A stretch of DNA of 64,000 bases from Salinactinospora qingdaonensis (GCF_039539445.1 NZ_BAABDD010000001.1:62001-126000); one strand, 5' to 3'; shown: positions 19,839-29,005, counted from the first letter of the stretch. Notes: a model not told the origin generated them from the sequence alone. Program-made: numbers and translations.

Positions 19839-21278
19839 CTAGCGACGGTTGGAGCGCCCTTCGCGCTGGCCGCGCTGTTGCGTGCCCTGCTGCTCTTGGG
19901 GCTGGTGATGGTGCTGGGCCGCCGCAGCCAGGGAGCCCTGGGCCTGCTGTAGAGCGTCAGCGGTGGCCTCGGCCGACTGGGCGGCGGAGGCGTGGCTGTC
20001 CGCCTGCCGGTCGGGGCGCTGCTGGCCCATCTGCGGCAGCAACTGCGCCATGAGCAGAGTTGACAGTGCCGAGGTGTCCCCCGAGCCCGACTCGGTGTGC
20101 ACGATCACCGGCTGTGGGGCGCGCTCGGCGAGCGTGGCGCCAACGTCGAGGCGGCGCCGCGCCAACTCGTACTCCAGGAACGCCCGATTGTCCCGGTAGG
20201 AGGTGGCCAACCGTCGCTTGGCCTTGGCCTCGTTCTGGGCCGCGACGAGGTCGCCGCGCCCCCGGGTCTCGATCTCGTAGCGGACCCGCTGTGCCTCGGT
20301 CTCCTGCTCCTCCAGCATCTGGGCGACGTCCTTGCGTGCCTGGTTGAGGGCAGCGTTGACCTCGACGATCTTGGCGTCGCGGGTCTTCTTGGAGCGTTCG
20401 ATGTCCATCAGCAACGTGTCGATGCGGCGCTTGCGCGTGAGTTCCCACTCCTGCTCGTAGGCCACCAACTCCTTGGCGACCCGCTCGCGGGTGGCCAGGT
20501 TCTGCTGATACTGGTTGGGAAGCTGCACGTCGGGGATGTTGCACCCCATGATCTGCACCCCGTAGCGACTGAGCTGGCGGTTGAGCAGATCTTGCATGTC
20601 AGCCACGTCGGAACCGCGCAGGTCATAAGCGCTTTCGGTCTGCACCCGCCGACTGCGCTGGCGAATGGCGTCCTGTACGGCGTTGGACAGCACCAGGTCG
20701 AAGTTGCTGGCCCCGATGGTGCGCACGAAAGCCACCGCGTCGTTGATGCGGAACTTCAAGAAGAACTCGATGGACTTCAGCGGCACGTTCTCGTGGGTGG
20801 GGCACGCCAAAACAGGGGCGGTGTAGGGGATCTCCGTGGTGATGTCGACGACAAAGTCAACCCGTGACCAGGGATTCCACAGGTAGTGCCGCCCGGGGGC
20901 GAGCCTGCCCTCGGGTTCGATCTTGCCGAACTTGGTGAGAATACCGACCGTGCCCTGCTCGATTTCGACGATGGAGGAACGCCACCACCACAGCAGGGCC
21001 AGCAGCAGCGACGCCACACCGAGCACGAACGCGGGAATGGCCAGCCACCCCAGCAGCAGAGGTTGGGCGAGCAGCGCGACGCCGCCCAAACACAGCAGGT
21101 AGAGGCCAATCCAGACGAGCACCATCCACTTCAGCCCGCGGCTGTCGCGGGGAATGACCACGGGCACCAACGCACCCTGGTCACCGCCACGCAGCAGGCC
21201 GGCGATGTCACTCCAAGAAGCCAGCGACTCCTTGATACTGGAGGAGCCGCGCCCCATCGTTGTTGCCGCCTGACTCAT
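19839..21278 (-). CDS. SPFH/Band-7 domain membrane protein (second of pair)
   Basis: 479 residues. Two adjacent hydrophobic segments near residues 50-97 (VLVWIGLYLLCLGGVALL and the following one) precede an SPFH/prohibitin-type domain at about 100-290 (GTVGILTKFGKIEPEGRLAPGRHY). A long charged coiled-coil follows at about 270-385, then a Gln/Ala/Ser-rich low-complexity tail. SPFH proteins form oligomeric scaffolds in membrane microdomains. The ATG (21278) overlaps the TGA of the upstream SPFH gene by one base, so translation is coupled and a hetero-oligomer is likely. No NfeD or metalloprotease partner is adjacent. Confidence 0.85.
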   Translation of the reverse strand: MSQAATTMGRGSSSIKESLASWSDIAGLLRGGDQGALVPVVIPRDSRGLKWMVLVWIGLYLLCLGGVALLAQPLLLGWLAIPAFVLGVASLLLALLWWWRSSIVEIEQGTVGILTKFGKIEPEGRLAPGRHYLWNPWSRVDFVVDITTEIPYTAPVLACPTHENVPLKSIEFFLKFRINDAVAFVRTIGASNFDLVLSNAVQDAIRQRSRRVQTESAYDLRGSDVADMQDLLNRQLSRYGVQIMGCNIPDVQLPNQYQQNLATRERVAKELVAYEQEWELTRKRRIDTLLMDIERSKKTRDAKIVEVNAALNQARKDVAQMLEEQETEAQRVRYEIETRGRGDLVAAQNEAKAKRRLATSYRDNRAFLEYELARRRLDVGATLAERAPQPVIVHTESGSGDTSALSTLLMAQLLPQMGQQRPDRQADSHASAAQSAEATADALQQAQGSLAAAAQHHHQPQEQQGTQQRGQREGRSNRR

Positions 21279-22945
21279 CAGACGTCACCTCCTTGCCGGC
21301 CGGGCTCGGCGGCCGTGGAACCGGCGTCACCGTCGACGATGGAGTCGAGCCGGTCGTCGATCGCGCCGTCGGAGACGGACTCGCGGATCTGTTCCACCCG
21401 GTCGGCGCCGGGCACGTCCTCGGTGTCCGCAGGGTCGGGCGTGTCGACGGTGCGCTCTTCGTGCTCCAACAGCTCGTTGATCTCGGCCTCGCGGGAGGCG
21501 ATGCGTTCGGAGATCTCCTCGACGCGGGCGCGGATGGCGGCCATGTCGGAATCGGAGAACAGCTCGCTGTCGGCCCCGCCGACGATCTCCTGAGCCACCT
21601 GCAAGAAGTTGACGGCGGCGGAGTCGACGGCGCCGATGCGCACTATCTGCGGGAGGCTGTCGGCCACCGACTCCAGCTTGTCGAGCAAGTCTTGCTGGTA
21701 GGTGTAGTTGAGGATCTCGGGAGCCTCAGCGGCGCTGACCGCCCGGATGTCGAGTGCCTGGGCTTCCAGAAGCGCCGCGTTGGCTTGGGCGGTGCTCTCA
21801 GCCTCGACGAAGCGCTGGCGGGCCAGGGAGCGCGCCCGGTTGGTCTCGCGTTCCAGGGCGGTGTCCATCTGGGCCTGGTACTGCGCGATCTCGGCCTGAA
21901 TGGCCGACAGCGTTTCGTTTAGCGAGGCCAACTCCTTGTTGAGGTCCCCCTCGTTTTGCTCCTTGCGCAACTGGAGCTCGTATTCGTAGGTGTAGGCCTC
22001 CTTGGCCACGCGCACCATCTCGGTGGCGGCCAAGTCCATCCGATACTCCTGGCTGGAGGGCTCGGCGTGGGTGATATTGGCGTTGGTCAAGCGCACTGCC
22101 GGCAGGAACTGCTGGTTGAGCTGTTCCAGCAGCCCTGCGGTGCTCTCACCGACCAGGTCGTAGATCGCCGATGCCTCTTGGTCGTAGATGAGGCTGCGGG
22201 TGGTCTCGCTGGTGGCGTTGGTCAGCTTGTCCTGGAACCCCTGGACCGCGCCGAGCGTGTAGATGAACTGCTCAGGGTCCTCGATGCGGAACTGTAGGAA
22301 CAGGTCGACCGAAGCCTTGACCCCGCTCTTGGTGGGCGCCTCGCGGATGGGGGCGTTGAACGGGTACTCCCGCGTGGTGTTGACGAGGTAGGAGACCCGC
22401 TTCCACGGGTTGAGCAGCGTGACCTTGCCCGGCGGCGCGATGTTTTCGAGCTTGCCGAACTTGGTGATGAGAGCATGGCAGCCGTCAGGCACCATGACCA
22501 TGCCCTGGCGCCACCACATGAACGCGGCGATAGCCACGACGATCAGCCAGAAGTGCAAGCCGAAGAAGAGCAGCGTCGCGCCGGGGATGGGAACGGTGAC
22601 CGCCGTGCCCAACAGGCCGACCACGGCGAGCAGGATCACCGGGAGCATGGCGGTCAGGGTGCGTCCGCGTGGGATCACCATGGGAGTGATGACGTGGACC
22701 GGGCCTTCGGGTCCGGACTCGTAGCTACTGCTGTTGAGGGCCTCGCCGGCGTTGCCCAAAGAGGTGGTCTTCTGTTCGATGCGGGTGCCGGTGGAGGCAC
22801 CCTGCTCACGGGCGGCGAGGAAGTCGCCCGGATCAAGCCCGACCCCCTCCGCCGCCTGGCCCAGCGCGTCGGAAGCCGCCTCTCGCGGATCGCCCCCTTG
22901 GGCGAGCTGGTCGGCGGCCCCGCGCACCGTCTGCGCGAAGGACAT
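21278..22945 (-). CDS. SPFH/Band-7 domain membrane protein (first of pair)
   Basis: 555 residues, first gene of a two-gene operon. An N-terminal polar stretch of about 95 residues precedes hydrophobic segments near 100-165 (MLPVILLAVVGLLG and then FFGLHFWLIVVAIAAFMWW). The SPFH domain follows (GCHALITKFGKLENIAPPGKV), then a long Glu/Gln/Ala coiled-coil (about 310-400). The Asp/Glu-rich C-terminus includes DPADTEDVPGADR. Domain plan matches its neighbour but sequence identity is modest. ATG 22945 has AAGGAG eight bases upstream, better than the in-frame start at 22963. Confidence 0.85.
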   Translation of the reverse strand: MSFAQTVRGAADQLAQGGDPREAASDALGQAAEGVGLDPGDFLAAREQGASTGTRIEQKTTSLGNAGEALNSSSYESGPEGPVHVITPMVIPRGRTLTAMLPVILLAVVGLLGTAVTVPIPGATLLFFGLHFWLIVVAIAAFMWWRQGMVMVPDGCHALITKFGKLENIAPPGKVTLLNPWKRVSYLVNTTREYPFNAPIREAPTKSGVKASVDLFLQFRIEDPEQFIYTLGAVQGFQDKLTNATSETTRSLIYDQEASAIYDLVGESTAGLLEQLNQQFLPAVRLTNANITHAEPSSQEYRMDLAATEMVRVAKEAYTYEYELQLRKEQNEGDLNKELASLNETLSAIQAEIAQYQAQMDTALERETNRARSLARQRFVEAESTAQANAALLEAQALDIRAVSAAEAPEILNYTYQQDLLDKLESVADSLPQIVRIGAVDSAAVNFLQVAQEIVGGADSELFSDSDMAAIRARVEEISERIASREAEINELLEHEERTVDTPDPADTEDVPGADRVEQIRESVSDGAIDDRLDSIVDGDAGSTAAEPGRQGGDV

Positions 22946-23423
22946 TGGTGTTGCTCCTTGCATATGAGGGACATGACTCAGACGCGATCGTGCGCGATCC
23001 GGTTCCGTCGTGGCTGATGAGCCGCTGTGGAGGTGGCAGGGCGGCAGTGGTCACCGTAGAAAAAAGGGAGCCGCTCGCCAGGGGCCGACCCTACGGTGGT
23101 GGATCGGGTATAAGCGGACCCTAACGGATACCTCGGCATATACGAAGAAACAGCGACGGAAAAGGCATGTCGGAAACGCCCGCCTTAAGCGGATGCGTAG
23201 CGCGGCGAGCAACGTGGGCACGGCGGGTGGGTGGCGGCTCTGGCACCCCCGCCGCTCGCCCCTACGACGCTGGTGGAGCGATCGTCGGGCTAGGTTCTGT
23301 TTTTTGGAAAGGGCGGCGAGAACGGGCACCCCGCAGGCTGCCGAGATCGCGCAGCGATCGAGGCACGAGCGAACGGAGAACACTGCCTACGGCCCACACC
23401 CCCGGCCGTTCAAAAACAACAAC
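22946..23423. other. Intergenic region upstream of the SPFH operon
   Basis: 478 bp. It should contain the SPFH operon promoter and the end of the CBS gene transcript. Base composition is less GC-rich near 23090-23170. No repeat, hairpin or gene was supported. Confidence 0.35.
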
Positions 23424-23852
23424 CTAGCCCTGCGTAATATAGGCCTCAAGCTGGCGGCGATGCTGCTCGAGTTGGCTGATATGGCTCTTGACCACGTCGC
23501 CGATGCTGACGATGCCCATGAGGTTGCCCTCAGAGAGGACGGGCACGTGGCGGACACGGTTCTCGGTCATGAGCATGGTCAGCGTGTCGACGGTGTCGCT
23601 GGGAGCACAGGTGATCACGACGGCGGTCATGATGTCAGCGACTGGGGCGCTGAGCAGGTCAGCGCCGTACTCGTCCAAGCGGCGGACGACATCGCGCTCG
23701 GAGGCGATCCCGGCGAGCGTGCCGTTGTGGGTCACCACCACCGCGCCGATGTTGTGTCGGGACAGTTCGGTCAGGAGTTGGGCGACGGTCGTGTCGGTGT
23801 CGACGGTCACCACGGCGGCACCTTTGGTCCGCAGAATCTCAGCGATCAACAT
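23424..23852 (-). CDS. CBS-pair domain protein
   Basis: 142-residue stand-alone pair of CBS domains (about 5-60 and 72-128). Typical segments are VAQLLTELSRHNIGAVVVT, LAGIASERDVVRRL and NRVRHVPVLSEGNLMGIVSIGDVV. Such proteins bind adenosine nucleotides at the cleft and act as energy or redox sensors; no effector domain is fused. ATG 23852 has AAGGTGG upstream; an ATG at 23879 would add nine residues. It stands on the same strand as the SPFH genes but 480 bp away. Confidence 0.88.
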   Translation of the reverse strand: MLIAEILRTKGAAVVTVDTDTTVAQLLTELSRHNIGAVVVTHNGTLAGIASERDVVRRLDEYGADLLSAPVADIMTAVVITCAPSDTVDTLTMLMTENRVRHVPVLSEGNLMGIVSIGDVVKSHISQLEQHRRQLEAYITQG

Positions 23853-24001
23853 GGCGGCCACCTTTCGATCGGTGCCCATGGGTTACCCTGCCGCCAAGAT
23901 CCATAATCGCCAGATTCGCCGCACAATATCCCAGCTCACAAAGTGATCCCTGGAACCGGCAGAACGTCCCATCCCGGAGCCACCCGGCCGCAAAACCTCG
24001 A

Positions 24002-24315
24002 TCAGTCGCCGTCGATCCAATACCGCTGCACCCTGGCGACTGCCGCCTCCTTGCTCATCATCTTGACCTCAGCCTCATCAAAGCCGCCGACTTCGGTGCC
24101 CAGCAGGTGAACGAGGTCGACCGGCAAGGCTGACTTAGGGGTGTCGACGTTCCCCGGTCCATGCGGCCTCCGCTTCCGCCAGGAGTTCTTCAGAGACCGG
24201 GCCGTGCTCGTGCTCAAGCAGTACTGCGGGGTCAGCCAGCAGGTCCAGCTCTGACCGGCGAGCAGGCCAAGCACTACGTCAAGCACCACGCACAGGGCTC
24301 CCAGGGGGTCCTCAG
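24002..24315 (-). pseudogene. Degraded small gene(s), frameshifted
   Basis: Two minus-strand pieces look coding but do not join. One frame reads ELDLLADPAVLL and then EELLAEAEAAWTGERRHP (about 24145-24260), lacks a start and runs back into a stop. Another frame covers 24002-24289 and ends in SKEAAVARVQRYWIDGD. The Leu/Glu/Ala pattern of the first piece recalls the C-terminal half of small antitoxins, but I cannot identify the parent gene. A remnant broken by a frameshift is the simplest reading. The rest of 23853-24426 holds nothing else except the nrdJ terminator. Confidence 0.35.
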
Positions 24316-24359
24316 ATCGCTCACGCTGCTGGCCGAGAACCGATCGGCCAGATAAGGCA

Positions 24360-24390
24360 CGGGGGAGCCGGCACCTGCCCGACTCCCCCG
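24360..24390 (-). terminator. nrdJ terminator hairpin
   Basis: Arms CGGGGGAG / CTCCCCCG with additional internal pairing, 37 bp past the nrdJ stop on the minus strand. No T-tract. Confidence 0.65.
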
Positions 24391-24426
24391 ACCGCCACCA
24401 GCGCTCCTAACGGAAAGCGGCCAGTG

Positions 24427-27258
24427 CTAGCTGCAACCGCTGGTGGAGCCGCAGCCCTCGCAGACGTAGCAACTGCCGGAGGGGCGCATCTTGGTACCGC
24501 AGGTGACGCACAGCGGGGCGTCGGCAGTGAAGCCGCCCTTGGTCTCGGCCAGCTCGGTAGTGTCGTGGGCGCCCACGTCCTCGAGAGCCGGCTCGTCGGG
24601 CTCGTGCTCGGTGTCGTCACGGCCGGCCAGCGGGGCCGACTGGGCGTAGGACTCGACTTGGGCCGCCACCTGGGCGGGGTCCTCGCCGGCGGCTTGGGCG
24701 GCGCGCTCCTCAGCCGAGAGCACCCCCAGGGCGGCGCGCTCCTCGTAGGACAGGTAGTCCAAGGCCAGCCGGCGGAAGATGTAGTCGACGACCGACTGCG
24801 CCATGCGGATGTCGGGGTCGTCGGTCATACCCGCCGGGTCGAAGCGCATGTTGGTGAACTTCTCGACGTAGGTCTCCAGCGGGACGCCGTACTGCAACGC
24901 GATGGAGATCGCGATGGAGAAGGCGTCCATGACACCGGCCAGGGTCGACCCCTGCTTGCCGAGCTTCATGAATACCTCGCCGAGCCCGTCGTCGGGGTAG
25001 GAGCCTGCGGTGATGTAGCCTTCAGCGCCACCCACCGAGAAGGAGATGGTCTCGCTGGGGCGCTTCTTGGGCAGCCGGCGCCGGATCGGCCGATGCACCT
25101 CGACAACTTGGGGCTCGGGCTTGGTCTGCTCGGCTTCCTCGGACTTGGCGGTGGACAACGGCTGGCCCACCTTGCAGTTGTCGCGGTAGACGGCCAGCGC
25201 TTTGAGGCCGAGCTTCCAGCCCTCGAAGTAGATGCGCTCGAAATCCTCGACGGTGGCTTCCTCGGGCACGTTGACCGTCTTGGATATGGCACCGGACAGG
25301 AACGGCTGCACGGCGGCCATCATCTTCACGTGACCCATGGGCTCGATGTAGCGCGTACCCATGGCGCAGTCGAAGACCTCGTAGTGCTCGGGACGCAGGC
25401 CGGGGGCGTCGACCACATGACCGTTCTCGGAGATGTACTCGACGATCGCCTCGATCTGCTCCTGGGGGTAGCCCAGGTTCTTCAATGCCCGCGGGATGGC
25501 CTGGTTGACGATCTGCATGGAACCGCCGCCGACCAGCTTCTTGTATTTGACCAGCGAGAAGTCGGGCTCGATACCGGTGGTGTCGCAGTCCATCATGAAG
25601 CCGATGGTGCCGGTGGGGGCGAGCAGGCTGGCCTGGGCGTTGCGCCACCCGTTGCGCTCGCCGGTCTTGAGGCAGCCCTCCCACTCGCGGGTGGCCGCGG
25701 CCACGATGTCGCGGTCCATCTCGTGGATCGTGCGCAGGTCGTCGTTGGCCGCGGCGTGCTTGCGCATGACCCGCTTGTGCGGCTCGGCGTTCTTGGCGTA
25801 GCCCTCGTAGGGGCCGACGATGCCGGCCAGTTCGGCGCTGCGCTTGTAGGCGGTACCGGTCATCAGGGAGGTGATGGCCGCCGCGAGGGCCCGGCCCCCG
25901 TCGGAGTCGTAGGCGTGACCGGTAGCCATGAGCAGTGCGCCGAGGTTGGCGTAGCCGATGCCGAGCTGGCGGAAGGCGCGGGTGGTCTCGGCGATCTTGT
26001 CGGTGGGGAAGTCGGCGAAGGTGATGGAGATGTCCATCGCCGTGATGACCAACTCGGTGAGCTTGACGAACCGCTCGACGTCGAAGGTGTCGTCGGGGCG
26101 TAGGAACTTCAGCAGGTTGATCGATGCCAGGTTGCACGAGGAGTTGTCCAGGTGGACATACTCCGAGCAGGGGTTGCTGGCGGAGATGCGGCCACTCTCG
26201 GGGGCGGTGTGCCAGTCGTTGATCGTGTCGTCGTATTGCAGCCCGGGGTCGGCACACTCCCAGGCGGCGGTGGCCATCTTGCGGAACAGGGTGGGGGCGT
26301 CGACGGTAACGACGGACTCGCCGGTGGTGCGCGAGGTGAGGTGGAACTCCGACCCCGATTCCACGGCGCGCATGAAGGCGTCGGAGACCCGCACCGAGTT
26401 GTTGGCGTTTTGGTACTGGACGCTGACGATGTCGGAGCCTCCGAGGTCAACGTCGAACCCGGCGTCGCGCAGGGCACGGATCTTGTGTTCCTCGCGTGCC
26501 TTGGTCTCGATGAATTCCTCGACGTCGGGGTGGTCGACGTCGAGGACGACCATCTTGGCCGCGCGGCGGGTGGCGCCGCCGGACTTGATGGTGCCCGCCG
26601 AGGCGTCGGCGCCGCGCATGAAGGAGACCGGACCCGAGGCGGTGCCGCCCGAGGACAGCAGCTCGCTGCTGGAGCGGATGCGCGACAGGTTGACTCCGGC
26701 GCCGGAGCCGCCCTTGAAAATGATGCCCTCTTCCTTGTACCAGTCGAGGATCGACTCCATGGTGTCGTCGACCGACAGGATGAAGCAGGCCGAGACCTGC
26801 TGTTGGGAAGCGGTGCCGACGTTGAACCACACCGGGGAGTTGAAGCTGAAAAGCTGGTGTACCAGGGCGTACTTCAGCTCGTGGTCGAAGACCTCGGCGT
26901 CGTCATCGGTCGCGAAGTAGCCGTAACGGAGGCCGGTCTGGGTGTAGGTGCCGGCGACCCGGTCGACGAGCTGTTTGAGGCTCCACTCCCGCTCGGGAGT
27001 GCCCAGCGCGCCGCGGAAGTACTTGCTCGCGACGATCTGTGTGGCGTTCATGGACCAGGCAGCGGGAAACTCCACGCCGTGCTGTTCAAAGTTGACCGAA
27101 CCGTCACGCCAGTTGGTCATCACGACGTCGCGGCGTTCCCACTCGATCTCGTCGTAGGGATGGACGCCGGGTGTGGTGAAAATACGCTGCATCTTCAAGC
27201 CTTTGCGCTGGGACTGCTTGCCTTTGCGCGCCGATGCTCCGCTGGTCGTCTCGGTCAT
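24427..27258 (-). CDS. nrdJ: Class II (adenosylcobalamin-dependent) ribonucleotide reductase
   Basis: 943-residue NrdJ, which reduces ribonucleotides to deoxyribonucleotides using a B12-derived thiyl radical, independent of oxygen. The active-site block NPCSEY is near residue 360, followed by NSSCNLASINL. The N-terminal third has SGGTASGPVSFMRGADASAG. The C-terminus carries a zinc-ribbon-like tail (CVTCGTKM and GSCYVCEGCGSTSGCS), the redox-active cysteine end of actinomycete NrdJ. ATG 27258 is preceded by AAGGGGAACGAG. It follows nrdR by 149 bp on the same strand, and both probably answer to the NrdR boxes upstream of nrdR. Confidence 0.97.
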   Translation of the reverse strand: MTETTSGASARKGKQSQRKGLKMQRIFTTPGVHPYDEIEWERRDVVMTNWRDGSVNFEQHGVEFPAAWSMNATQIVASKYFRGALGTPEREWSLKQLVDRVAGTYTQTGLRYGYFATDDDAEVFDHELKYALVHQLFSFNSPVWFNVGTASQQQVSACFILSVDDTMESILDWYKEEGIIFKGGSGAGVNLSRIRSSSELLSSGGTASGPVSFMRGADASAGTIKSGGATRRAAKMVVLDVDHPDVEEFIETKAREEHKIRALRDAGFDVDLGGSDIVSVQYQNANNSVRVSDAFMRAVESGSEFHLTSRTTGESVVTVDAPTLFRKMATAAWECADPGLQYDDTINDWHTAPESGRISASNPCSEYVHLDNSSCNLASINLLKFLRPDDTFDVERFVKLTELVITAMDISITFADFPTDKIAETTRAFRQLGIGYANLGALLMATGHAYDSDGGRALAAAITSLMTGTAYKRSAELAGIVGPYEGYAKNAEPHKRVMRKHAAANDDLRTIHEMDRDIVAAATREWEGCLKTGERNGWRNAQASLLAPTGTIGFMMDCDTTGIEPDFSLVKYKKLVGGGSMQIVNQAIPRALKNLGYPQEQIEAIVEYISENGHVVDAPGLRPEHYEVFDCAMGTRYIEPMGHVKMMAAVQPFLSGAISKTVNVPEEATVEDFERIYFEGWKLGLKALAVYRDNCKVGQPLSTAKSEEAEQTKPEPQVVEVHRPIRRRLPKKRPSETISFSVGGAEGYITAGSYPDDGLGEVFMKLGKQGSTLAGVMDAFSIAISIALQYGVPLETYVEKFTNMRFDPAGMTDDPDIRMAQSVVDYIFRRLALDYLSYEERAALGVLSAEERAAQAAGEDPAQVAAQVESYAQSAPLAGRDDTEHEPDEPALEDVGAHDTTELAETKGGFTADAPLCVTCGTKMRPSGSCYVCEGCGSTSGCS

Positions 27259-27407
27259 CTCGTTCCCCTTGTGGTTTGCCCATACCCGGTTAACGCCATC
27301 TCACAAGGCACTTTGTGAGTGCCCCATACGCGCGTTCGCGCGGTGGTGCTGTTCGGGCGCTCGCCAGCCCGGCGCCCACGGCGGCACCATGCGCCGATGG
27401 AGACCGG

Positions 27408-27866
27408 CTAGGCCGGCCCGTCACGCTCGGCCCGCAGGCCGGCGATCTCGCGTTCGAAGTCCTCCAGCGACGCGAAGTTGCGATACACCGAGGCGAAGCG
27501 CAGGTAGGCCACCTCGTCGAGGTCGCGCAGCGGCCCGAGGATGGCCAGTCCGACCTCGTGGGCGGGTACCTCGGCGCTCCCCCGGCCTCGAATCGACTCT
27601 TCGACCCGCTGGCCCAAGAGAGCGAGCGCATCCTCAGAGACGGGACGTCCCTGACAGGCGCGGCGCACGCCGGCGATGATCTTGGCGCGCGAGAACGGCT
27701 CGGTCACGCCAGACCGTTTGGCGACCATAAGCAGCACAGTCTCTTGGGTGGTGAAACGCCGCCCGCACTCCGCACAGGAGCGTCGGCGCCGGATGGCCGC
27801 GCCGTCGTCGGTGGAGCGGCTGTCGATCACCCGCGTGTCAGGGTGGCGGCAGAACGGACAGTGCAC
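27408..27866 (-). CDS. nrdR: Transcriptional repressor NrdR
   Basis: 152-residue NrdR. An N-terminal zinc ribbon starts at MHCPFCRHPDTRVIDSR, with the second cysteine pair in RSCAECGRRFTT. An ATP-cone follows (residues about 46-136; MVAKRSGVTEPFSRAKIIAGVRRAC). The protein senses ATP/dATP and represses ribonucleotide reductase genes. GTG 27866 gives the canonical N-terminus and length. Two NrdR-box-like sites lie 130-180 bp upstream, so autoregulation of nrdR-nrdJ is expected. Confidence 0.96.
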   Translation of the reverse strand: MHCPFCRHPDTRVIDSRSTDDGAAIRRRRSCAECGRRFTTQETVLLMVAKRSGVTEPFSRAKIIAGVRRACQGRPVSEDALALLGQRVEESIRGRGSAEVPAHEVGLAILGPLRDLDEVAYLRFASVYRNFASLEDFEREIAGLRAERDGPA

Positions 27867-27998
27867 GCTGGCACGCCTCCCCCCGTGTGCGCATGGCTGG
27901 CTTCCCCGTCGCTGGCCCCAACGGCGGAGGCGGCCGGCGGGCGCGCCGGCCCTCCGCCGTGGCGGCAATGGCGAACGTTTGATCTGCCACCCACTAAA

Positions 27999-28014
27999 GC
28001 ACAATTTCTGGGTG
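27999..28014 (-). promoter_or_regulatory. NrdR box, distal copy (imperfect)
   Basis: GCACAATTTCTGGGTG resembles the first half of the NrdR-box consensus (ACACWATATATWGTGT) and is degenerate in the second half. Its start is exactly 31 bp from the start of the stronger copy, the usual helical spacing of NrdR-box pairs. Confidence 0.6.
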
Positions 28015-28029
28015 GGTTGTTCCAGTAGC

Positions 28030-28045
28030 CCACTAGATATTGTGG
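28030..28045 (-). promoter_or_regulatory. NrdR box, strong copy
   Basis: CCACTAGATATTGTGG matches 13 of 16 positions of the consensus ACACWATATATWGTGT and is nearly palindromic. It lies 164 bp upstream of the nrdR start. The remainder of the 27867-28294 interval holds no gene. Confidence 0.75.
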
Positions 28046-28294
28046 GGAAATTACCTTCACTGTCGAGCCGTCGGCCGCCGGAAACCACCGGTCGTCGCGG
28101 TTGAAGTGCAGGTCATCATGGCGGAGTCAGGCAGGTTTGGCGAGGCGGCGCGCCTGAGCGTGTCGGCTTAGGCCGCCCAGGTGAAACTTCCCACGAGCGC
28201 GAGGGGGGTGGGAGGGCAACCTCTGCTGTCCCATGTCGCATGGGTGCCGGCCATCGCGCGGCGCCACACCGATGCGATGCCGCCGGGGCTGAGG

Positions 28295-28912
28295 TCAGGA
28301 GGAGGGCAGTAGCAGCACTTGGCCCGGGTCGATTCTGGTGTCGCTGAGGTCGTTGATCTCGACGAGCTCGTAAACCGTGCTGCGGGGGTCGTGGTTGGGG
28401 CGTATTCGCTGCGCGATCTCCCACAACGTGTCACCGTCTTCGACCACGATCGTCGACGATGAGGTGTCGAGCTCATCTGACTCGGTGGAGGCTCCGGCCG
28501 CGGAGGTCCCAAGCGCCATGGTCAGCACCACCGTGAGCGCGAAGCCCGCCGTGAGCGCGGTAGCCAGCGCGCTGACGAGCACGAGACGACCGCGACGGGT
28601 CAACCGCGGACCGCGGGGAGGGGAAGGAGGCGCGGAGAGATCGGGCAGCCCTTCGACGGAGGGCAGGATTGTGGCGGACGAACCGCCGCTGGGGGTGCTC
28701 ACGGCTCCTCCCGCCCACTCGGGGACGTCAACGGACCAGTCGTAAACCTCGGTCTCGGGCGCGGAGTGAACCACCCGCAGCACGGAACGCTGGGCGTGTG
28801 ACGGCGAGCGACGATCCGCCCCAGCGGGATCATGACCGGGGCCTAGGTTTTTTGGGGGCAACGGTGCCTCGGGCACGGCGGCAGCCGCGGACGCAGATCC
28901 GACTGTACACAC
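28295..28912 (-). CDS. Membrane-anchored LysM peptidoglycan-binding protein
   Basis: 205 residues. An N-terminal Pro/Ala/Ser-rich cytoplasmic part of about 105 residues leads to one transmembrane helix near 108-135 (LVLVSALATALTAGFALTVV). A Ser/Asp linker follows, then a C-terminal LysM domain (residues about 155-204; VEDGDTLWEIAQRI ... YELVEINDLSDTRIDPGQVLLLP). It would bind cell-wall glycan outside the membrane. A LysM gene divergent from lexA is a common actinomycete arrangement. I chose GTG 28912, which has AGGTGA six bases upstream; starts further upstream would place an SOS box inside the gene. Confidence 0.85.
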   Translation of the reverse strand: MCTVGSASAAAAVPEAPLPPKNLGPGHDPAGADRRSPSHAQRSVLRVVHSAPETEVYDWSVDVPEWAGGAVSTPSGGSSATILPSVEGLPDLSAPPSPPRGPRLTRRGRLVLVSALATALTAGFALTVVLTMALGTSAAGASTESDELDTSSSTIVVEDGDTLWEIAQRIRPNHDPRSTVYELVEINDLSDTRIDPGQVLLLPSS

Positions 28913-28941
28913 TGTCTTCACCTTTGAACGCGAACCCAATA

Positions 28942-28953
28942 GAACTGACGTTC
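28942..28953. promoter_or_regulatory. LexA SOS box (perfect)
   Basis: GAAC-TGAC-GTTC, a perfect match to the actinobacterial LexA box GAACN4GTTC, in the gap between the divergent LysM gene and lexA. Expected to mediate lexA autoregulation and perhaps control of the LysM gene, whose start is 30 bp away. Confidence 0.8.
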
Positions 28954-28993
28954 GATTACTACCGTATCCTGACGAATTTTTCAGCACCATCTC

Positions 28994-29005
28994 GAACGTT
29001 TGTTT
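28994..29005. promoter_or_regulatory. Second SOS-box-like site
   Basis: GAAC-GTTT-GTTT, one mismatch from GAACN4GTTC, 52 bp from the perfect box and closer to lexA. Confidence 0.55.

Noticed and set aside
24424..27318. Long plus-strand frames opposite nrdJ
   Set aside because: No start with ribosome binding site and no domain; the real gene is nrdJ on the other strand.
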